Under the pieces are notes generated by a model. The model saw only the letters and a list, made by a program, of their open reading frames with translations. It made no database searches and was not told the DNA's origin. The translations under genes and the position numbers were made by a program. A DNA stretch of 64,000 bases, from positions 372,001-436,000 of the forward strand of contig NZ_LFBV01000002.1 of NCBI RefSeq assembly GCF_001905345.1, read 5' to 3'. Below, one piece after another: positions 35,084-42,117 of the stretch. Origin of the DNA: Streptomyces uncialis (GTDB lineage: Bacteria; Actinomycetota; Actinomycetes; Streptomycetales; Streptomycetaceae). Numbering within the stretch: the stretch's first letter is position 1; each line of letters begins with the position of its first letter.

Positions 35084-35806
35084 TCACCGTCCCCGTCCGG
35101 GCGGCCCCGCCAGTTCGACCGCCCGGGCGCCCGCGTGGCCGATCGGGTCAGGGAAGAGCCCCAGTCCATGGGCGACCAGAGCGCCCTCGTGGAGCAGCAT
35201 CACCGAGCGGGCCACCGCGTCGGCCCGCCGTCCCGTTCCGGCGCCGCCGCCCTCGTGGACCAGCCGGGTGAAGAGATCCAGCATCCAGCGCTTCTGACCG
35301 CTGATCACGGGGAGCGCCGGATGCCCGGGGTCGCTGATCTCGGCGCGCGCGTTGACCATGCCGCAGCCGCGCGGGCTGTGCTCGGTCATCCAGTCGGCGG
35401 ACGCGTCGAAGACGGTCCGCAGCCGGTCGGCGGGCGCGGCGGCGCCGAGCCGGTCCAGAAGGTAGGCGCGCCAGCGTTCGTCCCGGTCGGCGAGGTACTC
35501 CACGACGAGCTGGTCCTTGGAGCCGAAGCGGTCGTACAGGGTCTTCTTGGTGACTCCGGCCTCGGCCGCGATGAGGTCGACGCCGACCGCGTGGATGCCC
35601 CGGTCGTAGAAAAGGCGCTCGGCCGCGGCCAGTACGCGGCGCCCGGCGGGCGTCATGGCGACCCGGCGGAGTCCGGCCGCCGGAGCATCCGGACCACCCG
35701 CGCCTGGCGGACCACCCGAGCCGGTCGAGCCGCTGTCGTGGCCCCTACCACTGCCACTGCCACTGCCACGGTCGCTGTCGCTGTCACGGTCCGAAGAAGT
35801 ACTCAC
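35084..35806 (-). CDS. TetR-family transcriptional regulator
   Basis: About 240 residues. The DNA-binding domain is GRRVLAAAERLFYDRGIHAVGVDLIAAEAGVTKKTLYDRFGSKD in outline (turn helix around VTKKTLYDRFGS), followed by an all-helical ligand domain with one Cys in RGCGMVNA. About 40 Ser/Asp/Gly/Arg-rich residues precede it if the GTG at 35806 is the start; the ATG at 35656 is an alternative but has no ribosome binding site. Divergent from the EamA transporter gene, with two matching 16-base operators between them, so it most likely represses both. Confidence 0.85.
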   Translation of the reverse strand: MSTSSDRDSDSDRGSGSGSGRGHDSGSTGSGGPPGAGGPDAPAAGLRRVAMTPAGRRVLAAAERLFYDRGIHAVGVDLIAAEAGVTKKTLYDRFGSKDQLVVEYLADRDERWRAYLLDRLGAAAPADRLRTVFDASADWMTEHSPRGCGMVNARAEISDPGHPALPVISGQKRWMLDLFTRLVHEGGGAGTGRRADAVARSVMLLHEGALVAHGLGLFPDPIGHAGARAVELAGPPGRGR

Positions 35807-35816
35807 CTCCCCATAG

Positions 35817-35866
35817 TAGACCGATCTGTATAGTGAGCCAGGTGCCGAGGTAAACAGATCGGTATA
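35817..35866. promoter_or_regulatory. Pair of TetR-type operators
   Basis: TAGACCGATCTGTATA (35817-35832) and TAAACAGATCGGTATA (35851-35866, inverted relative to the first) share the near-palindrome TANAC-GATC-GTNTA, 34 bases centre to centre, in the divergent gap between the TetR and EamA genes. A TATACA -10 for the regulator overlaps the first site. Confidence 0.8.
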
Positions 35867-35917
35867 CCCGGAACGGAGACGGCCCACGGGTGATCGGGTC
35901 GTGGGAGGTGAGGAACC

Positions 35918-36910
35918 GTGAACGTCCTGCTCTCGGCGGCATTGGTGGTGTGCTGGAGTTCCGGGTTCATCGGGGCGAAGCTCGGGGCGGGGACCGCTCC
36001 CGTGCTGACGGTGCTGATGTGGCGGTTCGTGCCGCTGGCCCTGCTGCTGTTCGCGTTCGCCGCGCTGCGGGCGCGGGGCGCCTGGCGCGGACTGACCGCG
36101 CGGGAGGCCGCCCGCGAGATCGTGATCGGCGCGCTGTCCCAGAGCGGATACGTCCTGGCGGTGTACTACGCCATCCAGCTGGGCGTCTCCAGCGGGACGA
36201 CCGCGCTGATCGACGGCATCCAGCCACTGGTCGCCGGAGCGCTGGCCGGACCGCTGCTGCGGGAGTACGTGTCGGGGCGGCAGTGGGCGGGACTGTGCCT
36301 GGGGGTCGCGGGTGCGGGGCTGGTGGCCGCGGCCGACGCGGCGGGGACCACGGCGCCGTGGTGGGCGTACGCGATACCGGTGCTCGGCATGCTGTCCCTG
36401 GTGGCGGCGACCGTGCTGGAGGCCCGCTCCCCCACCCGGGTCGCCCCGGCGGTGTCGATGACGCTGCACACCGGGACCAGCGCGGTGCTCTGCGCGGCGG
36501 CGGCGCTCGTGAGCGGTTCCGCCGTCCCGCCGGCCGACCCGGACTTCTGGGCGGCGACGCTCTGGCTCGCGGCCGTCGCGACACTCGGCGCCTACGGGCT
36601 GTACTGGCTGATGCTGCGGCGGGTGGGTGTCACCCGGGTCAACACCCTGATGTTCCTGATGGCTCCGGTGACGGTCGTATGGGGCGCCCTCACGTTCGGT
36701 GAGCCGCTGGGCCCCTGGACGGTGGCGGGGCTGGCCGTCGGACTGATCGCCGTGGCCGTGGTCCAGTACGGCGCGCCCCCGCCGCGACCGGCGGCGGTGC
36801 TCCGCGTCGGCATCGGGGCGGACGCGCGACGGGGACCCGTGTCCCGGGCCGGGGGTGAACGGGTCCCCGGGGCGGCTCAGCCCCGCGGCCGGGCGGCCGA
36901 CAGCAGGTAG
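35918..36910 (+). CDS. EamA-family (DMT) membrane transporter
   Basis: 330 residues, about ten membrane helices in two EamA repeats. It starts MNVLLSAALVVCWSSGFIGAKLG in outline, with the second repeat from about residue 150 (LGMLSLVAATVLEARS) and the conserved LMFLMAPVTVVWGALTFGE near 245. Such proteins export amino acids or metabolites; the substrate here is unknown. Its GTG start has a GAGG site. The 3' end overlaps the convergent small secreted-protein gene by 34 bases. Repression by the divergent TetR protein is likely. Confidence 0.88.
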   Translation: MNVLLSAALVVCWSSGFIGAKLGAGTAPVLTVLMWRFVPLALLLFAFAALRARGAWRGLTAREAAREIVIGALSQSGYVLAVYYAIQLGVSSGTTALIDGIQPLVAGALAGPLLREYVSGRQWAGLCLGVAGAGLVAAADAAGTTAPWWAYAIPVLGMLSLVAATVLEARSPTRVAPAVSMTLHTGTSAVLCAAAALVSGSAVPPADPDFWAATLWLAAVATLGAYGLYWLMLRRVGVTRVNTLMFLMAPVTVVWGALTFGEPLGPWTVAGLAVGLIAVAVVQYGAPPPRPAAVLRVGIGADARRGPVSRAGGERVPGAAQPRGRAADSR

Positions 36911-37107
36911 CCCGCCATATGGACCGGGGTGGTCGCCTTGCGGTCCATGTCGTGCGTGAGGTGCGCGGTCTCCTTCCTGAGGTCGACGGACCGCCCCTGG
37001 TCGTTGCTGTCGGTGGTGACGGACGCGGCCGCCGCCTGGGCGGTGGCCGCGCCGCACATCATCAGCGCGCCGGCGGTGGCGGCGAGCGTGGCGTGACGGA
37101 GGTTCAC
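36877..37107 (-). CDS. Small secreted protein of unknown function
   Basis: 76 residues, GTG start with GGGAG eight bases upstream. A signal peptide (MNLRHATLAATAGALMMCG, cleavage near AQAAAA) leaves about 48 residues, polar, with DSNDQGRSVDLRKETAHL and a C-terminal PVHMAGYLLS. I recognise no family. The EamA gene overlaps its 3' end on the other strand. Confidence 0.6.
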   Translation of the reverse strand: MNLRHATLAATAGALMMCGAATAQAAAASVTTDSNDQGRSVDLRKETAHLTHDMDRKATTPVHMAGYLLSAARPRG

Positions 37108-37196
37108 TGGCTGGTCTCCCGGATCGTGTCGTCGGTCGGATACGCGCCTTGTCAACGAAAGACGCGCCCGTTCGTGGCGGTCCGGGGCCACGCGGT

Positions 37197-37958
37197 TCAG
37201 TCCGGCACCGCGCCGGGGACGATCACGGTGAGATAGGTGCCGGTGAGGCGGAAACCGAGGGTCTCGTAGCGGCGGCGCGCCGGATTGCCGTCGGTCACCG
37301 CGAGTTCGAGGGAGTCCAGCCCCCGCGCGGCCGCGTCCGCGAGCACATGCCGCAGCAGCGCGTCGCCCACCCCGGCGTAGCGGGGACCGGGCTCCCGGAA
37401 CACGTCCGCGATCCACGGCTGGCCCTCGCGGTCCGTGACGATGACGCCCGCGACCACCCGGTCGCCGCCGTCCACGGCGAGCGCGCTGCACGGCAGCACC
37501 GGCCCGAGCACCCGTCCGCCGAGCAGCGGCGCCAGCCGTTCCCGGAACGCCTCCTCGTCCCCGCCCGGATGGTGGTCGGGGTGTCCCGGGCCGAACGCGG
37601 CACGCCAGGCGGGCAGCAGCGCGCGCGGGTCCCGGTCGTACGGCACCACCGACGGCGGGCCGTCCGGGCCCGCCGGGAAAGGGGCCAGGGGTGGCAGATC
37701 CCCCGTCAGCTCGCGGCGCATCCCATGGGCGTGCCGCAGCACCCGCGCGCCCTCGGCGAGCAGCGCCCGCCCCAGTTCCACCCCGCCCGACACGGCCCAG
37801 CCGGGCATACCGGCCAGCACCGCCGGTACGGCGCCGGGGCCGGTCACCTCCGCGAGATCCGCGCAGGGGAGCCCCGCGCGTTCACCCCTGACATAGGTCA
37901 TCACCGGTATGCCGTCGGCACCGGTGAGCACCTGCCGTTCGTCGTCTTTCCACGTCAC
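37197..37958 (-). CDS. GNAT-family N-acetyltransferase
   Basis: About 253 residues from GTG 37958; ATG 37901 (MTYVRGERAG) is an alternative, and neither has a strong ribosome binding site. The acetyl-CoA fold occupies the C-terminal half: VVAGVIVTDREGQPWIADVF, then the pyrophosphate-binding RYAGVGDALLRH (about residue 190) and SLELAVTDGNPARRRYETLGF. The N-terminal half is a variable domain. The substrate is unknown and the gene is not in an operon. Confidence 0.8.
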   Translation of the reverse strand: MTWKDDERQVLTGADGIPVMTYVRGERAGLPCADLAEVTGPGAVPAVLAGMPGWAVSGGVELGRALLAEGARVLRHAHGMRRELTGDLPPLAPFPAGPDGPPSVVPYDRDPRALLPAWRAAFGPGHPDHHPGGDEEAFRERLAPLLGGRVLGPVLPCSALAVDGGDRVVAGVIVTDREGQPWIADVFREPGPRYAGVGDALLRHVLADAAARGLDSLELAVTDGNPARRRYETLGFRLTGTYLTVIVPGAVPD

Positions 37959-38127
37959 TCGTCGTATCCGTCCCTCGTCCGACCGGTCGCGTCGCATGGT
38001 GCGGTGCGGTGCACGCGGTCCGCAACGCGATTTCCCGGCACGTGTCACATGGCCGGACGTGACCTTCGTACGGGTGTCCGACGCCTGCGCTGGACCGGGA
38101 CGGCGGCCGGGCCGGGGCGGACGCGAA

Positions 38128-38158
38128 GTGCCCCGCCGTCCTGGGGACGGCGGGGCAC
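38128..38158 (-). terminator. Intrinsic terminator after the LAxTG protein gene
   Basis: Perfect 13-pair stem (38128-38140 with 38146-38158), five-base loop, 21 bases beyond the stop codon. Confidence 0.88.
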
Positions 38159-38178
38159 CGGTACGGCTGTCAGGGGCG

Positions 38179-38910
38179 TCAGTCGCTGGCGCCGCGCCGC
38201 TTGCGGGTGGCGATCAGGATGCCGCCGCCGGCCAGCACCACGAGCGCCGCGGCACCGGCGATCACCGGGGTCGCGCTGGAGCCGCCGGTCGCGGCCAGGT
38301 CCTCGTCCGACGGCGCCGTGCTGGACGCCGGGGTGGGCACGGCCGGGGCCGTGGAACTCTCGCTCGCCGCGGGCTCGGACGGCTCCGGCGAACCGGTCCC
38401 GCTCGGCTCGGGCGAACCGGGCTCCGAAGGCTGCGCCGGGCCCGAGGACGGCGGCTCCGACGGCACGGGGGTCTGCGTCGGGGTGCCCGGCCCGGACGGC
38501 TCCGGGGTGCCGGACGGTTCGGGCGTCCCCGACGGCTTCGGGGACTCGCACACCGGAGCGGTCTTCGTCTCGTCCACGTCGAACTGGTCGCCGTCGCCCG
38601 CCTCGACGACCAGCCGGACCTCCAGCTCCTTGCTGTGGCCGGGCAGCGTCAGCTTGTCCGAGAACGCAGCTCCGAACTTCTTCGTCGGCAGCAGGTCCTT
38701 ACCGTCGACCGTGATGGTCACCGTGTTGGTGACCTTGTCGTTCTTGTCCTGGTATCCCTTGAGGTCGACGGTCACCTCGGAGCAGGTCACGGACCACACC
38801 GGGGTGTGGGCGGACGCCGGGAGGGCGCAGAGGCCGAGCCCGACGAACCCGGCGGCCGCGCCCGCCACGAGGACGCCCGAGCGCTTCCACGCACGGGGTG
38901 TTCCCTTCAT
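38179..38910 (-). CDS. Sortase-anchored surface protein (LAATG signal)
   Basis: 243 residues. GGAGG precedes the ATG by five bases. Signal peptide (residues 1-34, cleavage near PASA-HT), a beta-rich extracellular domain of about 95 residues with two cysteines (VTCSEVTVD and APVCES), then a Pro/Ser/Glu-rich stalk with repeated EPSGTP units. The C-terminal sorting signal is DLAATGG, a hydrophobic helix and a basic RKRR tail: the LAxTG class served by sortase E in Streptomyces. No sortase gene is in the window. Function unknown; a cell-wall display protein. Confidence 0.87.
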   Translation of the reverse strand: MKGTPRAWKRSGVLVAGAAAGFVGLGLCALPASAHTPVWSVTCSEVTVDLKGYQDKNDKVTNTVTITVDGKDLLPTKKFGAAFSDKLTLPGHSKELEVRLVVEAGDGDQFDVDETKTAPVCESPKPSGTPEPSGTPEPSGPGTPTQTPVPSEPPSSGPAQPSEPGSPEPSGTGSPEPSEPAASESSTAPAVPTPASSTAPSDEDLAATGGSSATPVIAGAAALVVLAGGGILIATRKRRGASD

Positions 38911-39173
38911 GAATCCTCCACGAACTGTCGTACTTCCGTACGGGGGGTCTGACAACCAGCGCACAGTACTCCCCCGGTCCCCCTGGTCCGCAGCCGTACC
39001 GGGAACCCCGACGCCCACTCGTTACCCGGAGTTGGCACCGGGTCCCTCGACGTCCCACCCGATCCCCTCGCCGTCAGGCCCACTTGACGCCCTGATGGCG
39101 AGGCGCACGACCATTTCGCCTGCGTACACGGGACGTTCAGCTCGGACGAGCCCGGAACCCCGCCCGTGGCCGG

Positions 39174-40031
39174 TCAGAGCGGCCGGTACGCGGCGGCGGG
39201 CGGGCCGGGGACCTCGACGCGGGCCGTGAAGACGGCGCCGTCGTACGGGCCCGGGTCCGCCAGACCGCCCCTAGCGCTGGTCACATGGAGCGTGTCGCCG
39301 TGCAGACAGACCCCGGCGGGCTGGGCGGCGGGCAGCCGCAGCAGATGGCTGCGCACCCCGTCGGGGCGATACCGGTGGACGGTGCCGGTTCCCCACACGG
39401 CGACCCACAGCGCGCCCTCGTCGTCCACGGTCATCCCGTCGGGCAGCCCCTCGGAGAACGTCACGAAGAGCTGCGGAGTACCGAGTTCACCGCTCGCCGG
39501 GTCGACCGGATAGCGGCGCACCACGCCCTTCACACTGTCGGCGAGGTACATCAGGGTGCCGTCGGCGCTGAACGCGGGGCCGTTGGGGACCGTCAGTCCG
39601 GTGACCGCCCGGGTCACCGTGCCGTCCCGGTCCACCCGGTAGAGGGACGAGGCACCCGCCACCGCGTCGTACGCCATGCTGCCCGCCCAGAACCGGCCGT
39701 GCGGGTCGGCGCTCCCGTCGTTCATCCGCATCCGCTCGGGCGCGTCGTCCTCGGGCCGCGCCAGCCAGCGGGTCCCGCCGTCCGGACCGAGCAGGCAGAT
39801 CCCGGTGCCCGCCGCGGCGATCCAGCTCCCCGGACGCCCGGCGACGGGGGCGACCGCGCCCAGCGGCACCCCGGTCCGCAGCACGGTCTCCAGCGGGGCG
39901 GCCGGGTCGGCGGGCGCCGCGAGGAGACGGCCGGTGGGGATGTCGACCAGGAAGACCCGGCCGTCGACGGACCGGACGCCCTCGCCCAGTTCGAGTCGGT
40001 CGGCGTACCGGGGCATGAGGTCGGTGGCCAT
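39174..40031 (-). CDS. SMP-30/gluconolactonase family protein
   Basis: 285 residues, a six-bladed propeller. AGGAG is seven bases before the ATG. Visible metal-site segments are ERMRMNDGSADPHGRFWAGS (about residue 100), TVPNGPAFSADG (Asn, about 147) and DGMTVDDEGALWVAVWG (Asp, about 199). Family members hydrolyse sugar lactones using a divalent metal. The gene stands alone, so the pathway is unclear. Between it and the next gene a TAGCGT hexamer near 40150 could belong to its promoter. Confidence 0.88.
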   Translation of the reverse strand: MATDLMPRYADRLELGEGVRSVDGRVFLVDIPTGRLLAAPADPAAPLETVLRTGVPLGAVAPVAGRPGSWIAAAGTGICLLGPDGGTRWLARPEDDAPERMRMNDGSADPHGRFWAGSMAYDAVAGASSLYRVDRDGTVTRAVTGLTVPNGPAFSADGTLMYLADSVKGVVRRYPVDPASGELGTPQLFVTFSEGLPDGMTVDDEGALWVAVWGTGTVHRYRPDGVRSHLLRLPAAQPAGVCLHGDTLHVTSARGGLADPGPYDGAVFTARVEVPGPPAAAYRPL

Positions 40032-40311
40032 GTGCGGGACTCCTGTGGTGGCGGGCGCGGTGGGCGACCGGGGCGTTCCCCGGCGGGGCGGGACACGGGG
40101 TCGGATCGCGGCCGGCGCGGAACGCGGTCGCGCGCCGGGCCGGACATGATCGATGCACGCTACATGGACGATCGTGGGGGTCGTGCCCGGGGCCGGTCAC
40201 GGAGGCCAGGCGGCACCGGTGGCAGTGGCTACGGGCCACCGGGCGGTCAGGCCACCGGGCCGTCGGGCCACCGGGCCAGGGAAGGTCCGGCGTCGCGCGC
40301 GAGGTGAGGGG

Positions 40312-40836
40312 CTAACCGCCCGCCCGCTCCAGCATCCCCCGGACGAACGCGGCCTGCCCCACATGCTGGAGGTCGTCGCTGAGCACGCTGATCAGCCGGA
40401 CGCCGAGCGTCACCGCCGGGGACCAGCCCTCGTCCACCACCCGGTCCAGGTCGGTGTCCGCGAGTTCCCGTACGTAGCGCACCGTCCGGTCGTGCACGGC
40501 GTCGTGGTAGCCGGTCAGCAGCCGCGCGGACCCGACGCGCATCCGGCCGACCTGACGGGCGGAGTGCCCGTACCCGGTGGCCAGCCGGGCGTACGGCAGC
40601 CCGAACCGGGTCACCCAGTCCCCGGTGACCCATTCCTGAGTGATGCCCGCCGCGTCGGACACATGGTCGTCCTGGACCCGGGTGAGGTGCCAGACGAGCC
40701 AGCCGACGCTGTTGGCGTCCGGGTCGACCCGGGCCGTGAGGTCGTCCGGGGTGAGTCCCCCGACGACCGCGTGCACCTCCTCCCGGACCCGCCCGAAGGC
40801 GTCCACGAGCAGTTCGGCACTCCGCGCACCCGCCAT
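40312..40836 (-). CDS. DinB/DUF664-family protein
   Basis: 174 residues, four-helix bundle. CAGGAG stands eight bases before the ATG. The metal-binding histidines are in WHLTRVQDDHV (about residues 49 and 57) and DDLQHVGQAAF (about 158), as in DinB-like and mycothiol-dependent enzymes. In actinomycetes members include mycothiol S-transferases acting on drugs; whether this one does is unknown. Confidence 0.82.
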   Translation of the reverse strand: MAGARSAELLVDAFGRVREEVHAVVGGLTPDDLTARVDPDANSVGWLVWHLTRVQDDHVSDAAGITQEWVTGDWVTRFGLPYARLATGYGHSARQVGRMRVGSARLLTGYHDAVHDRTVRYVRELADTDLDRVVDEGWSPAVTLGVRLISVLSDDLQHVGQAAFVRGMLERAGG

Positions 40837-41043
40837 ACCCGGCACTCCTGATCCGTCTCGTCCACGCCCGCGCCGCGCCCCGGCCCGGCCGCGGTCTCCC
40901 GTCCGCACCTGCCCCGTCAGGATCGCCGACGCACGTCCCCGTGTCCTGCGGAGCACCCGCCGCGAACCGGACCCGCCGATTCCGACCGGCGGCCCGGTAC
41001 AGCCGATCCCGGCGGATCAGGTCCGCTTGTCGGACCTTGCCGT

Positions 41044-41049
41044 TATCGT
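41044..41049 (+). promoter_or_regulatory. -10 box of a probable leaderless promoter
   Basis: TATCGT ends six bases before the ATG at 41056. TTGTCG lies 11 bases upstream of it, the same unusual spacing seen ahead of the SUKH gene at 56169. No ribosome binding site is present. Confidence 0.45.
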
Positions 41050-41055
41050 GCGTGC

Positions 41056-42072
41056 ATGATCTTCCGCAGAGCCCGGTTCACCACTGCCGTGGCCGGATTC
41101 GAGGCCGCCGTGCGGGGCAGGGACCCCCGGACCTCGCAGGAGGCGTTCGCCGCGCTCCACCAGCACTTCGAGCGGGCCGGTGAGAGCGAGTTCGCCGACG
41201 CGGCGCCCCGGCTGGCCGCGCTGCTGGCGGAGTTGCCGCCCGGCCCCCGCGCGGTCACCGCGCAGCTGATCGGGGCGTGCGTGGAGCGGGGCGCGGACCC
41301 GCTGGTGTGCGCGCCCGCGCTGCTGGCGGGGCTGGCCCGGACGCTGGAGGCGGCGGCGGAGTTCCCGGCCCGCTGGCGCGCGGCCGGCGGGGGCGAGCTG
41401 CCGCAACCGGACGCGGGGGAACCGCACTCCGGGGTGGTCGCACGGGTCGGGGAGGACGTTGCCCGGGGCTGGTGGAACCTGCCGCTGTGGGAGACCGCGG
41501 CGCTCGCGGTGCTCAACCACCGGGCGGTACGAGGCGTGGTCCCGGACCGGCCGGGGCTGCTCGCGACGGCCGGCCGGATAGCCGACGCGGCCGACGGCCA
41601 TCTCCAGTGTCTGATCCACGCGCTGCTGGTGCTGGACGACGAGCCGCTGGTCGTCCTGCACCGCGACACCCGCACGGGATACCGGATGCGGATGACGGGG
41701 ATAGCCGACAACTTCCAGCTCCACACCCTGCTCGCGGCGGAGCTGGCCGGTGCCGGGCACGTCCCCGGCGAGATCCCGGCACCGGAAGCCGTGGCCGTGT
41801 GCCGGGACGCCCCCGGCCAGGTGCCCACCACGGGCACGTTCCAGCTGACCGCGCCGGACGGCGGTGCGATCTGGAACGAGGGCACGCCGTCGGACATCCC
41901 GGTGGTGGACGGGGTCCGGCTGCTGGTCCTCGATCCGCCGCCGTACGCGCGTGGCTGGCCGACGGGCCGCTTCCTCGCCGGGATGCCCGGTGATCTGCGG
42001 CTGGAGCGTGTACTCGACGCGGCGGAGACCGGCCGCTGGTTCGGCTCGGTGGCCGACGAGGCCAGACGCTGA
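41056..42072 (+). CDS. Protein of unknown function, soluble, 338 residues
   Basis: No family I recognise. The N-terminal 110 residues are helical (FEAAVRGRDPRTSQEAFAALHQHFERAGESEF in outline), followed by a mixed region with WNLPLWETAALAVLNH and a C-terminal part with QLHTLLAAELAG and TFQLTAPDGGAIWNEGTPSDIP. No signal peptide or membrane segment. Start chosen by the -10 spacing; the gene appears leaderless. It converges with the phosphatase gene downstream. Confidence 0.75.
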   Translation: MIFRRARFTTAVAGFEAAVRGRDPRTSQEAFAALHQHFERAGESEFADAAPRLAALLAELPPGPRAVTAQLIGACVERGADPLVCAPALLAGLARTLEAAAEFPARWRAAGGGELPQPDAGEPHSGVVARVGEDVARGWWNLPLWETAALAVLNHRAVRGVVPDRPGLLATAGRIADAADGHLQCLIHALLVLDDEPLVVLHRDTRTGYRMRMTGIADNFQLHTLLAAELAGAGHVPGEIPAPEAVAVCRDAPGQVPTTGTFQLTAPDGGAIWNEGTPSDIPVVDGVRLLVLDPPPYARGWPTGRFLAGMPGDLRLERVLDAAETGRWFGSVADEARR

Positions 42073-42117
42073 CGCACGGCTGGTCCGAGGCCGGGCACCC
42101 GGTCCACGGATGGCCGT

